A stretch of DNA of 64,000 bases from Anseranas semipalmata. Taxonomy: Eukaryota > Chordata > Aves > Anseriformes > Anseranatidae. The stretch's first letter is position 1. The number at the start of each line of letters is the position of its first letter. Shown here in pieces: positions 50,605-63,901 of the stretch. The stretch lies in assembly GCA_013399115.1 (NCBI GenBank), contig VXAA01003176.1:246079-310078 (forward strand). The letters run 5' to 3'. The notes under the pieces were generated by a model. It saw only the letters and a program-made list of their open reading frames with translations. It ran no database searches and was not told where the DNA came from. The position numbers were made by a program, and so were the translations under genes.

Positions 50605-50661
50605 ACTTAAGCGGAGATCTCTTACACACAGGAGCTAGTAGATCTCCACTCCGCTTTAAGT
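50605..50661. repeat. Imperfect inverted repeat (hairpin)
   Basis: The left arm ACTTAAGCGGAGATCT (50605-50620) pairs with the right arm at 50640-50661, whose reverse complement starts ACTTAAAGCGGAG and ends GAGATCT. One 1-nt and one 5-nt bulge are needed. The loop is 19 nt. It could be a degraded DNA-transposon end pair or the stem of a small RNA precursor, or it may have no function. Confidence 0.7.
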
Positions 50662-53600
50662 GTGGAGGCTTATTAGTCCCAAGTGACTTATTAGGAAAGC
50701 GACAGCAGAATTGATGTATAACACAGTAGATTTACTAAAAGAAGTAAAAACAGTCATTATTATTTGAATAGTTGGGTCTGAACTGTGCACACACAGGAGA
50801 CAAGTTGATAGCTTTGCTAGACTAAGCTTGCACACAGAAAGGAGAACAGACCTAAAAGTTTCTGAGCCACCACTGCTACCAATGAATATTGTAATCGTGC
50901 ACTGGTTTAAGAACTAGTAAATTTAAGTATCAGTCATGGCTGAAAAAGAAGCATTCCATTCACTCAGTACCTTATTAGCACTACATGATTTTTTGACATA
51001 TTGCATACATTAACCTTTATGCTAAAAGACTGAGTTAGTTTTACACAAGAATAATCTTATAATAACGACTGTTTGACTAAATTTAACACTTGGCTCATCT
51101 CTCTGTGTGATTAAAGGTTTTTAACCTCTTTTGTTAAAGGATTTTTTTTGGCCAATGGCTTTTCATACCTCTTTTCAAACAGGTGGTGATAAACATTTAG
51201 AAAAAGATGGACATGAAAGCTTACCACTACAAAAATCAGACTATACTCCGCATTTCTGAAGCCATGTGAGCTCTCACTGTACATGATGATTAGCCTTCAT
51301 TAAAACAGAAAATTCCAGAGAGGACTTGCATGGTGCCAAAAAATAAATAAATAAATACAGAACTAGTAGCATAGTAGCATCACTAGAGCTGATTAATGTT
51401 ATTTTTTGTGGATAATTTCAACTGGTGTAGGAAACGAAATAATTGGAATTTTAACTTCTGCATTATTTACTGTAAATTAAGAACCTGAAAGTATCTACTA
51501 AACACACAAAGCTTCACATGAAAGCTACTAGCTATCATTTATATTTAGTGTCAATAAATCTTGCCTGGACAACACAGAGCATCCTTGGATTAATAAAAAA
51601 AAAAAAAAAAGGCTGATTGAGACACACTTATGCCACTATTTTCAGCCTCATAACTTTTACTATAAAAGTCTTCACTACAAACAAGACTACAGAAGTGTTA
51701 GAGGTACAAATACAGAGATGGAAGTAGCTGATACTATATTTACAGATTTGCTTTGTTTCAGTCAGGGTTAAGACAATAATTTCAAATGGATTTTGTATGC
51801 ACAAGAAAACTGTGTGCATGCTAGAGGCAGCATTTTATCTGAGTGAAACCAATCAGACGTAATAAATGGTGGAGGAAGTGACACGACTTACAGCAATCAT
51901 CTTTGATGTTGTAAATCTGTGTAACGGTCTCATATAAACCATCTCTTAACTTCAAAAACTAAGCAGAAAGAAGAAGAAATTCAGAAAATATAAAGTAGAA
52001 ATTTGAATTGCATATCAAAATATGGCAAATAGAGAGAAGGGTACACATTTTGTTGTTTTTCTTGGTTATAAAAGCTGAAGAGGTAAATAGATACATGCTA
52101 TGCACACCAAAGAGAAAAGAATGGAAAGCCAATGCTAGAAATATCGGGCTAGCAGAAACAGTAGAAATCTGAAGTTTTGGCATTTAATTTACCACAAAAG
52201 ATGATAGGTAACAAAGATTCAGAAAAAAAGGGAGAACTCTGCATTTGTTTTCTATTTCTGAATTATATTCTGCCAATCTGAATTTTTAAAGAGAATATGT
52301 ATATGGTGTGAAAAAGTTAATCTGGAAATTTCCCTTTTCAACAGTAAAGTTTATGTCAGAAAACATAACCATATTTAATACGAGTAAGGGCAATTGATAA
52401 ACCACTACTTCCAGTAATTCCATAATCTATCTTGAACTTCCTTACAGTTCAGCTTTCTATTCCTCTATCCCATTTTCTCTTTCAGAACTCCTGCCTTTGA
52501 CTTAACTATGAACAGACATTGTAATTTTTAGGAAGATGTCAGTGTCACAGTCTGCCTTAGAATGAAAGAGAGAGATCTTAAACATGTTGTTGCAGAAGGG
52601 GGAGGGGGAATATGCAGTTGCTGAGCATTTATTTTATTTCTTAAAAGTGAGAAGTGTGCATGGTATAAATAAGCATTACTCTGAAGGATATATACTTAAT
52701 TTTCCGTCCTAGTGCCTTGAGGGCATTGTTCCCCTAAATGTTGTACCAGAAGCAGGTAGTTTTCAGAACTGTATTTTCTATGCTAAGGAACACAAGAGCA
52801 GCTTTAGATTGAAAAAAACATCAGGGATGTTCACATCCCACTTGTACTTTAAAAGCAGAGAAATACCTAAATGCAAGCTAAAGCTTAGTGGAGGCCCACA
52901 TACAAGTGAATCACTTGGCATTCACTGCTTTAAAACATTCTTTAACACGTTTTTACAAACAGTAAGTCTGAAGGAAAAAAAAAGACTCTGAATGATTCTA
53001 CTACACACCACAAGGTAGCAGCAAAGCATAAAAGGAAAGACTAAAAGGTAGCCACTAAAAGCCATAGGGGAGAGGGCAGGAGGGAAGAAATAAATAGAGA
53101 AGCTTAACAATTTTGATAGATTCCCCACAGCCCAATTACATCCACGTACAAACGCAAGGAGGTCTAATTTGATTTAAATTACTTATTGGGCAGAAAAAAG
53201 GTTGAAGTTATATTTGCATACAATTTTAATTAGCCAATGAGCTCCTCCTTTTCTTGCCAAATCCTTGGTTTTATCAGTTCATTGTGTTCAGCAGCCTAGC
53301 TAAGATATCATCATCATCGCTGATCACTGGGCGTGAAAAATCATATATTGGTGGTTAGGACTGACCATATCAAGCATGTTTATTGCTGTATTTTGGTGGG
53401 TTTCTCTCTCCCTCCCTGCAATTCAGAGAGCAGGAAAAGTAATCCTACTCCATTTTAACAGTTTATGATCCACAGATCATTTCACTGTTTCCAGGGCTTC
53501 AAAGTGCATTCAAAGTTGCACTCATTAAGACTTTTAGTTATTTATCTCTGTCTGTTACTCTGTTACTGCTACTCAAGGTAACCAAAATTAGATGAACCTT

Positions 53601-53712
53601 GCAGACCTGCTCCAGATGGGTACTTTTTTGTCCCCAGTTAATAGCATTTGCTTACAGACAATGATGACAACCCTTGATGCCTGAACATCTCGCATTCAAA
53701 TTGCACATCTAG

Positions 53713-53724
53713 CCACCAGGTGGC
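53713..53724 (+). promoter_or_regulatory. CTCF-like core motif (full match)
   Basis: CCACCAGGTGGC agrees with all 12 positions of the CTCF core CCASYAGRKGGC and is followed by AG, as is common. It also contains an E-box (CAGGTG), so an E-box protein is an alternative binder. Confidence 0.45.
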
Positions 53725-54083
53725 AGATACTCCCCATCAGAATGACAGCTAATATTACGATTCAGAAATATTTCAAATACTAAATGAGTTTCTAAGGTTT
53801 GTCAGCTCTGTTTTAGTTTTTGTTAGACATGTTATTCTGTCTACATACATTAATATCCTGTCTGATTGGACAGGACAGAATATTTTCTTACTCTTTTCAA
53901 ATGAAACTTCTTAACACTTTTGTGACTGCTCTGAATAACTTCAGTCAAAACACTATTCCCATATAAATGTGTGTCATAACATTGACTCATTAACACAAAA
54001 GTAGAATGGGAGCTATAAATGAGAAGGTTTCCTTGTTTAAAACAAGAAAAAAAAAAAAAAAGCCAGTATCTGCATTTTTAAAA

Positions 54084-54106
54084 AGAGAGAGAGAGAGAGA
54101 GAGAGA
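54084..54106. repeat. (AG)n microsatellite
   Basis: About eleven AG units followed by AAAGAAAG. Confidence 0.9.
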
Positions 54107-57100
54107 AAGAAAGAATTCTTGACAAAACATAGATGTTAATATAGTGCTCAAAGTCTGCTAACTGCTCCTGAAGCCTATGCTCATGGATATATTTGCCATT
54201 TTTATAGTATGATTGCTCAATAAATCACGATTTCTAATTTCTAATGCTGTGTGTATCATCTAGCTAGCAGAACAAATGGCTGGTCCTTTCCCGAGGTGAT
54301 TACTCACTCATGTAATTATTTTGTTAAAGATGGGAATGGGAATTGGGTGAAAATTATGAAGTTACAGATATGTAAAGACACAATCTGCCACAGATTGCTA
54401 TTACTAATATACATAGCAGAACTTTGAGAAACTGAATATATGCTATAGTCACAAAACTTCTCTCAGGCAAGTAGGTCCTAAATCATAGTAAGACATAAAT
54501 CCTCTCTCAGAAATTTCTGCAGATATATCAAGTATATACTGCAGAAGACCTGCAGTACAATCTTCTGATAATGAGCTTTTATTTTCTTCACTACCTTCCG
54601 TTTTCCAAGTGCTTTCACAGATATCTGGCATCAAAGCTATTATTATGACAGCACAGTTGGCAAACAAAAGCTTCCTGGTCAAGCAGACAAAAAAAAATAA
54701 ATCTTAGCTTCCAAAACAAAACTGATTCTGGCAAACAAATCACAACAGACTAGAGACAAAGGCACAAAAAGGTATTTTCCTTCTCATCCTGCTGTTGTAC
54801 ATTCTGAAACACCTGTCTTTTGGGTAACTCTTCTCCAAGATTTCATCTGTACTCAGCACCACAATGTTAAAGCAATGATCAGCCACTATGAGCGAGAGAA
54901 AAACTGAGCGCCAAACACGTGTTGAAGATACAAGGGGCAGGTTTCTCACTATTCTTTTTCATTCCTGTTTCCCACAGCTTGCCAAGTGAAATGCTTCACT
55001 GATACCCTGCACAGTGAAATAATCAAGATAAGATGTGACATGAACTATCTTCCGATGTTCCAGTATTTCTACAAATTGAAGAAATGTTTAATTTTCTGTT
55101 TTTCTTTCTTGAATATTCAGAAAAAAAAAATGTGAACTTTATTCAACCATGATTGACAGAGCCACATAATCAGAACTAGCTCAGCATTTCTTAGTCCTCA
55201 TAAGAGCAGGAAAGAAAGTGGAAATCCTCTATCTATTCACACAATATCAATATAATATGTACTGGGATTCACTGTCAATTTATTTACACACGCACACAAA
55301 ACCACCATAAGGGAATAAAAACTTTTACTGTAAGTCTTCCTACAGCAGTTTGAACTGGTTTTTGGCTGAAGTGTGTTAGGAACATTTTCACTGCAACTAT
55401 TCACTATTTATTATTCATGGTACGGACAGCTGAAAGGTTTTTGAGTAATACATTATGGAAGAATTTATCACTAGTGTTTGCTGAATTACTTACTTAGAAC
55501 CTTTTTGGTAAGATTTGTCTTACAAATATAGGCAACAATTTAAAGTGGAAAGGATTGGCTGAAATAACTAGTGGGGGGACACAAACATAGCAAATTAGTT
55601 ATCCTTTAGGTAATCAAATTATATTCATCTCTTGAGGTTCATAAGGGACAGAAACCACATTGCTCACTGAAGAAGTGATATTGCTCTACTCTCTCAGCTA
55701 CTCAATTCAGCAACACATATCATCTCAAACTTTTTGGGCTTACAGAGCAATATATTACCTTTACATTTACACTAAGCCATGAATCAGTAATGAGCTGCAT
55801 TTGTTTATTTAGATGTTTGTATCTAGCGTTTGATCACGTGCAATTTTGTAACAGGAAGTTCAGGTAGGAAGACATTTCACAAGGAATGGTTCTTCACACT
55901 GAAAGTTAGGAAACGGTTTTACCTTTTGTTGAAACAAGTCATTTCTAAGTAGAGATATCCCAAGTTCTGTCAAAGCGATGCTTGGATTTCCAGATGAAAA
56001 ACACATTTCTCAGTTTATTTAAGAGGGTGTCAAGCTCTTTTTTTTTTTTCCTCCTGAAACATATAGAAGGAAATACATTTTGGAAAGGAGAAGATATTTT
56101 TTCTGGATCTTTTGAAAGTTTCCAGGGAAGGTTTTGCTATAAAATTCCACATGCATAAGCCAGGATATGAAGTGGTCCTCCCCCAGTACACAGCCTGAGA
56201 TACAATAAATTGAATGACAGAATCTCCAAATAAGTGCATTAAGGACTTCTCCATAACGTCAGTTAAATTCTAGAGCCCAAACCCTGCTTAATCAAAAGGA
56301 TCTCTCTTGTCTTTGCTGATGTCTTCTATAAAGAAGTACAAATATGGTGTCAATTTGAATGTTGCATTCAAATAGTTCGTTTGGGTTTTACTTAATCTGG
56401 CATAAGTATAGCGTGGTTTTAAAGATAACTAGTCTCAGTTATCTCATCATGTGTGAAATTCAAGAACTGGAACACTTAGTGTAAATCGATTTGCTAGCAA
56501 GTGTCTAACTTCCCAGTATATCTTACAAAACTTTCAAAGGGTAGGAGTATGCATCCCTAAAGAAATTATGCAGAGGGGGCTGTGGAAACTAGTTAAGAAA
56601 ATGCAGCTAAATTATCATTCATTGCATCTCTCCCTCCAAACATGTAATTACCATGAATCACTATTTTTAGTGATGCAGTTTATGACTTGTCCTGGTCAAA
56701 GAACAGAAAGCTTGTTTAAAGTATGTTTTGGGTATTCTGGCACCATCGTAATTCACATAATGCCACCAGGTGTTTGGTGACATTAGAAAGGCATATCCAA
56801 TGTTAAAGGTTAGGAAGGAAGGAAAAGTTGATATTCACTCTGTATATTTCTTGGGACTCATGATTTTATCCACCAATAGGAAACTCATTTGAAGATTAAA
56901 TTGGTGGTCACGTTAACTCAGATGTTTGGCAGATATTCTACCAGCTGGAGATTACTTACTAACAGCCATATTCCTATCATTCAGCTGTTGAAAATTAGAA
57001 GTAAGTTGCCCATTCTCATTCATTCTGCTCAATTTCCTTTCATGAAATACTGAAATCCAAAAGTACTAGATTTTGAAGTCTCTGACATGACCAAAGGTGA

Positions 57101-57123
57101 TTAGATGAAGTCATATCTATATT

Positions 57124-57168
57124 AAAAATAATAAAATAAAATAAAATAAATAAAATAAAAAAAAAATC
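57124..57168. repeat. (AAAAT)n-type low-complexity tract
   Basis: Repeated AAAAT/AAAT units ending in an A10-type run. The minus-strand frame across it is low-complexity and not a gene. Confidence 0.85.
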
Positions 57169-57786
57169 CTCATTCCAAGCATGTTGGGCCTGGACAGAAG
57201 TAGATCCAAAAGTTCCAGAAAGTCAGCAAATCTGAAAGTGCTGTAGCAGCTTAGGAACATATGGGCCAGCCCATAGGTGTTATTCTTGGGACTCTCCCCA
57301 AAGAGTCCGATGTCAAAGGCTTTCGAAAATATATATATATAGTTTTTAATTGGAATATACCAAAATAGAAACGTCTGAATAAACATGACTCTGAAATTAA
57401 AAGTATTTTCTTGGTGTTCATAACTTATTTTATAGCTTGCAAAGCTACACATTTTAAACTATATTTTTAAACTGCTATTTTTGAAACTACAAATTTAAAA
57501 ATACTCTCATCAACATCCAGGTGTTTGCTTGAATATTCCTGCGTAGTATGACCCCAAAGATGAAAGTGATCATGCATAACTGTGCAAATTTTACAAAAAG
57601 AATTCCTGTTGTCTTATTTAGCATATGAATAACTTTTAAAAGAAAATCATTTATTAGATATCTGTCAGTTTCTGTAATAAAACTATGGGATATAAGCTGT
57701 ATTTGTGGCCCCACTAAACAGATTTTTTTTCTTTTTAATGTGTTGGCTTTTTGTTTGTTTTTTGTTTGTTTGTTTTTACAGAGCAG

Positions 57787-57798
57787 CCAGCAGATGGT
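57787..57798 (+). promoter_or_regulatory. CTCF-like core motif
   Basis: CCAGCAGATGGT matches 11 of 12 positions of the CTCF core CCASYAGRKGGC. Occupancy is unknown. Confidence 0.35.
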
Positions 57799-59456
57799 CA
57801 CAATTTTCAGCCATTACAGCTTGACCTGACCTAGCCTTGCTCAAATAAAATAATGATCTTCTGAAGGATTATTACTGAGTCTCTCTCTTATCATTCAACT
57901 AGATGTTGCTCACAGCACCAGTCCTCCCTGCTGCTGAGACTGATCCTTGTGTATAACTATGCAGAAAATGAGCTTCTTTAATAGAAATTACACTTTATCT
58001 TTGTTTTATTACCACTATATTATGGCTAAAGCACATAATGAGAGCATACTAGTGAACTTGTTAGGCTTAAATTTGCAAAAACATACCTAATATTTTGTAG
58101 CAAAGATTAGAAAATGACTTCAGAGGACAATTTTAAAAGCTAGAAGACGGCCCAGATTAACCTTCTGATCTCACTAGTGTTTCTTTAAATAAAAAGAGGT
58201 CAGGATTTTAAAGGGCACTCAGCACCTACTGTGTCCATTAAACAGGATGAGAAGTGCTGAACATCTCAAAAAAAAACCAAAACACATATTTAAGCATTAG
58301 TTTAAAAACTTTAGTCCAGGCATCCAGCTTTTAAAATTCTGGTTAGGCTTCTTAATATACATGGTTAAATAAAGTGCTATTTTTGTCTTTTTTCCTATAA
58401 AGAAATCCATTTCACTCACAGATATATCCCTCCAAAACCTTTAAAATGTATGGCAGAAAGTGCCCCATTATTTACATACCCCAGCAATCCTATTCCCTTA
58501 CAAGCACGAGCACACAACAGAAACATCTTTTGAATGCACTGGCAAAGTAAATCCTTTCAGAGGCAGAAGGCAGGCTTTCTAACAGGCGTGCAGACAGATG
58601 TGGTCCTGCATATCTCTCCAAAACAGTCAGACTGCTACAGGTCTATTTACAGTGGATCCATCCAAGTGAAGAAGAGCATCTGCATGAGGTGAATCCTACT
58701 GAACTCAGTTACTACATACTATCCATTCATATAAAGAAAAACCTATAAACACCAGATCATTTTAAATTCAATATTAATAGCAATGGCTGCTTTGCAGTCC
58801 TCACTATCTGTCATACCAGGCTCCATGTATTTTTTCTACAATGTCATATTCTTTTTCTGCCAAATAAAAAATGCTTTTTGTTCCCCTCATAGGAACTGCA
58901 TTCTGCCTCAAAACATGAAAAAACACTAACAGCTTAACACTCGGATATTTAATGGGTTTTCTGACACCAACTGCACACACACACAAACCTCAGCTTTGAA
59001 CTAGTTCATGTATTACTGGTCTCACTTTACACGTAGCAAAGCTGTCTTATGTCGTTTGCATATTTTTCTAGAAGATTGTTTGGTTTCTTTGTATTTGGTG
59101 CTATCAACAGTACTGAAAATTTATTCTAGAGCACAAATTGCAAGAGTTTTATTTCTGTGACAGATTATAAAACATCTGAGTATCTTTCAAGAATGTCTAA
59201 ACAAGTTAAAAGTTGGATGTGGAAGAAGTCTGTCAGAAAATCCTGGAAGAGACTTGGTATTTTGTATTATGTTGCTACCTCTATTTTCTTCTCTCCTTTC
59301 AAGATCTAAGAAGAAGATACTACTGAAAGTGTTCTAAGTAAGTTTTGCCATAATAGGAACATTCCAGTAGCTAAGGAATGGCTTGGAGAAAACAAAGGGA
59401 CTTTCATTTCATCAGTAAGTGGCTACAGAGAACTGGAGATGAAAGCAAAATGGATT

Positions 59457-59481
59457 AAAACAAAACAAAACAAAACAAAAA
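59457..59481. repeat. (AAAAC)n microsatellite
   Basis: About five uninterrupted 5-bp units. Confidence 0.9.
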
Positions 59482-62400
59482 CGCTGTGGGAGATCCATGG
59501 GCTTTTGCAGTTAATGGCACCTTGTCTCACTAAGCACACGTCACCCAGCAATTCCACACCAGCCACGAGCCTGCAGTTCTCACATAACGCAGTTCCCAGT
59601 ACTTGAAAAACCTAGAGAGAGCCCAAGATTTTTCTTCTTCCATTTCTCTGCACTTCCTACTCCCTTCAGTTTGTCTGAGGCAATACATCCAAAACAGATG
59701 GCCAGTTCTTCAAAACACCAGACCACCTCTCCTATCCTCAAGAATCACCGGGCTCTGATTTGCAAGAAGCACATATTTTCTGCCTACTGCAGGTATGTCT
59801 AACTGGCATAAATTCTGGGAAAGCTGGAGGGGACCTGTTGTATAGGTCTTCTGGACAGCTAAAGAATGACAAAGACACTTTTAAGTCCATGGCTCCCTAT
59901 GTACTTTTGTTTTATGGCATGCTGTAGAGAGTGGTTGTAATTAAAACAATGCTCTTTGATAAGGTAGCAGTGGTAACAGATGTTATCATAACATCCCCTA
60001 TTTAGAGTCTCAATATTTGCTCTCACGCCTTAGAAACTCGAGTTCACACCGACTTAAAACAAAAAGCAAAACCCAAACCACCCCCACACCACCCTTTCTC
60101 CTCCTTCTCCCCACCCTCTCAGCATAGATGACAATTTTGTTCGTGTCTCATTATTTAGCTGTAATAATTAAAGCTTCCTATGACCCTGACCTGTAGTATA
60201 ATTTATACGGTCAATGCTTTCAAGTTTACTGGTAAATCTGCAGCGGCTTACTATTATTTGCTTGTTCATAAACAACTACTGAAGTAACTGAAGTATTAAA
60301 TGAACACAAACCATAAACCTGGAAGTCAGATCCATTTAGAATCCCACTTCTTGAGCTAAGTACTCATTAAAAGAGCACGGGTAGAAACAGGGGTATCTCC
60401 TGGTCTTTCATCATAGTTAACATGTTGAGTCTTTCTTCTGAAGTGAAAATATGGCTTTAGGACATTCCTATCATACTCTTGTTTCAGATAATAAATGTTA
60501 ATATTCTGCTTCTGTGTTTTGCTCTTTTTAATGTTATCAGCATAACTGCTAGAAACCAATCATTTTAAAACTTACAGAAGTTTTAATATTCTTGTCACTG
60601 GTGGGAAAAGTGTCAGGATACCATCTATAAAAAGTACTTATTTATGGCGCTTCTATATTTATGGCTCTGTAGCAATGCACACTAAAAAAATAACCATGCA
60701 CAGAATATTAAATTGACTTTAAAACTTACAGAAATACTATTCCTTAGAAGAGGCTGTTTGGAGGCCTTCTCAAAATGATTTTTAGTTAGAAAAGTGGATT
60801 TGTTAAAACCTACAATTTTGTCAGTGATAAGGCACTCCTTTCGTGAGAAAAGGACAGGAATTATTAAACCTATGCTCTCTCAATATGTGACATAACTACT
60901 CAGCTATTAGATACATTGGGATGGTTTGCATGCCTGTATTTTCCCCTTTAAACTACACAAGAAGACAAAGGATTTGATTTCTGTTGGTATGGATTGAAAA
61001 AAAAAAAAAAAGCTGTCAAGATATCTCAGAAGTGTTTGCAGCCCTCTGTTTGAGCTGCAGTGCTAGTAATACTGCTGGGCTTCCACAGCACGAGCAGCTT
61101 TTCATAGGCCTTCCCTAAAAATAAGGATGTTCTTCCACAGTGAAAAATTACATATTTCATAATTTCCACATATAAAACCATTGAAAAGACAGAAAACAAG
61201 GGCTGTTTTCACACACAGCTACAATTAAAAGATTTTGAATGTACACGTAAGATTTATAACGGGATCAATATGCAAACAACTCCCCACAGTTTCTGGTACT
61301 GCTTGATATACCTTTAAGGTACAGTCTTCCAGCGTAGATCCGCTTTATCAATTTAATGTTCCTGTCTCAATTTGTCACAGTTCTGATGTGGCGTAGTTTT
61401 GTATTAGAGCCTACTGCAGAGCTGAGCTGTGTGAATAATGGATTTTTCATTGTGCTGGCTGAACCAAAAAAAAGTGTCTCTGATCAAATAGAATACTTCC
61501 TTTTCTGTTTTTGTTTGTTCTCGGTTTTTATTGCTGATATTTTCCTCTATTAAGTGAGTTTCTGAATAATTTAAGTTATCAAAACATGAATACTTTGGCT
61601 TAAAAAAATTACAACACTTTTCTTCCCCTAAAATATTCAACAGTTTAGTTAGGGATTTATATTAATAAGTACTTTGTCTGGTTTTATTGCTGAGAAAGCT
61701 TTTCTTTTCATGTCATTTGATCAAGCTCTTGGCATATGTAGACAGACAAAAACTATTCAGCTTCCAGTAATATCTGTTGCTATAAGGTACAATTTTTTGG
61801 ACAACATCTCTATGGTAAGTTTATTTTTGTTTCCTTTTCTTATCTATTATCCAGACAAAGACAAATAAGTTGTACACATTTAGCTTTCCAATTTGTTTTG
61901 TATGCATGGCAATAGTTTTTAATTAAATCCTTTTTCTCCTTCAGATTTAGAACCCTATTCTTGGACCAGTTTAGAACTGGGTGGTACAAGATAGCAGAAC
62001 ATATTCTCTTGACAAAATGGAGAAAACAAAAACAACTTAAAAATACAAACACAAATGTCAAATACATTCTCTATAATTTCTGGGAACAATCGAGAAAGAA
62101 CTATTATCCAAACATAGTCGCTTCATACTGATGACACTAAGAATAAGAGCATATTATTTCATATATTGACTGAGTTGCAAATAAACACTTTAAGCAGGGA
62201 GATTAGAAGACTGGGTGTTATTTTCTCTTTCTCACCCCCTTTATTTTTCCAGATTCTGAATACTCAAAAGCTGGGAAAAGTGGAAATGAGTGATATCAGG
62301 ACTAGAACTATGCATTTTTGTCAAATAATTCATGTATTCTTTCCTCTTGCAGTCACATACAAGCCTTCCTTCATTTTTTTTAGATGCTTCAGTAAAATTA

Positions 62401-62640
62401 AGCTTTCAAAAATCCAGCATTTCCAGTTTTTTTCACAAAAATTAAAGAGAGCAGTGGCTTCTCTCATCTTGGGAAAAATCCATTCAAATCCCTGTTAGAG
62501 GGATTAGAAGGAAGAAGCGATGTTAGCCCTGCAATTTCCCACATCCCAGGAAGTTTCCCAGCCACTGGGCATTGGCACTACTTATACCAACTCATAGCCG
62601 CTGTTAAGCAGAGTCCCTCTGTTTTCAGAATCCTAGTCTG

Positions 62641-62709
62641 TGTGTGTATATATACACATTGTGTATATATACATTGTGTATATGTATATATATATATATA
62701 CACACAGTG
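62641..62709. repeat. Compound TG/TA microsatellite
   Basis: Alternating TG and TA blocks with ACATTGTGTATATATACATTG-like inner duplication and a terminal CACACA block. The tract is close to self-complementary, so it can fold back. Confidence 0.85.
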
Positions 62710-63879
62710 TTTAACTGAATAAAAGCGCTCTAGTAAGCGCTGCAGAAACGGCAGTGTCTCAAAATTTATAGTTTGCCTAGATGAGGTGAATTTAAACAGA
62801 GAAGCACCTCCTACGAAATAGTGTTTCTACATTTTTCACAGAAAGGTCACCAAATGCTTTAAGAACCGAACACTGACACCCAGCAATTTTCAGCAAAACA
62901 TATTAGTTCTAAACATCTGAAAAATACAGCCTTGATTTTTCCAAGCTAATCTGTTGGCAGCAAAGATCTATAATCACCACACGCTGCATCCCAAGGTGTT
63001 AAAAATCCCCCTAAAAATGGAGACACTTTCAGATCCTTGTGCACTGCTTTGTGCTCACTCCTCTTTCTCCTATTTCTGTGAACTCGGAGCTGTGCAGGGG
63101 AGAGAACACGTTTCCGAGGTCAGTCCACGACTCGTACCAGAACCTCTCAGAAGTGCTGTTGTGTAGATTCCCCGTCCTGCTGGTAACCGTTGAGCAACAC
63201 TGATTCAGTTTCACAGCAATGACCGATAATTAGCACAGTTTGACTGGCTGGGAGATCTGTAGAAAATGGGTTGGCATATTTCTTACAATGCAGTATATGC
63301 AGCATGCTGTACACCTCTGTTGAAAGAGGCTGACAGTTATATAGTTATATTTAAAGGCAAGAAGCAGATGGAGAGTCAGAAAAACAGATAAAGCAAGGCT
63401 CCTTTTGGAGCAAGAAGATTAGTCTAGGCCTTACATCTTTTTGTGCGTGTGTATAAATAAATAAAAATGCGTGTATATCCTTACAACTGTGTTTTCTCAC
63501 AGCTGTTGCTACCTTCATGATTTGGCAAGATTATACAATACTATAACATTTAAATTTTCATGACTTCACCTTCATTTTCATGACCTTCAGACTTCAGCAT
63601 CATTCACTAAGGCTTTCATTCATAGCAACACTCCTGAGATCAATTGGTATTTTATCTCGCTGTTGAAAATAATCTGTCCTATTACCGTCAAGTCAAAGCT
63701 GAAATACAAATTCTGCTTCAGCAACATAATTCCAAGCTTCCAGTATGGATAATATTTTGTTCTCTGTAGTGAAGGATCGGTTACAGAACACTGAAACAAA
63801 TGGGATATTTACAAGACCCTGAACAAAAATTCTTGAATTCTCAGCCTGATGGTAGAAGCCTGAACTATAGAAGCCATGA
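62710..63879. other. Non-coding stretch, nothing firmly recognised
   Basis: The part 63000-63220 is richer in CpG than its neighbours and has short frames on both strands (plus 62954-63166, minus 63029-63214) without recognised domains. A conserved element or unknown exon is possible but not supported. Confidence 0.45.
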
Positions 63880-63901
63880 ATACAATATATATATATTGTA
63901 T
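63880..63901. repeat. Perfect 22-bp TA-rich palindrome
   Basis: The sequence equals its own reverse complement: TACAAT at one end and ATTGTA at the other around an (AT)n centre. It continues into TATAC/TATAT repeats to about 63921. Three TAGAAGCC copies surround it (63853, 63869 and 63926 approximately). Confidence 0.9.

Larger units (their letters stand above)
50662..62640. other. Long AT-rich non-coding stretch, no gene seen
   Basis: About 12 kb with no gene or named transposon recognised. It contains an A16 run (51595-51610), a TAAA patch near 51342-51357, (AG)n at 54084-54106, an (AAAAT)n tract at 57124-57168, (AAAAC)n at 59457-59481 and a C-rich patch near 60070-60120. Two CTCF-like motifs are listed separately. 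Frames are at most 111 codons and unconvincing. Confidence 0.5.
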
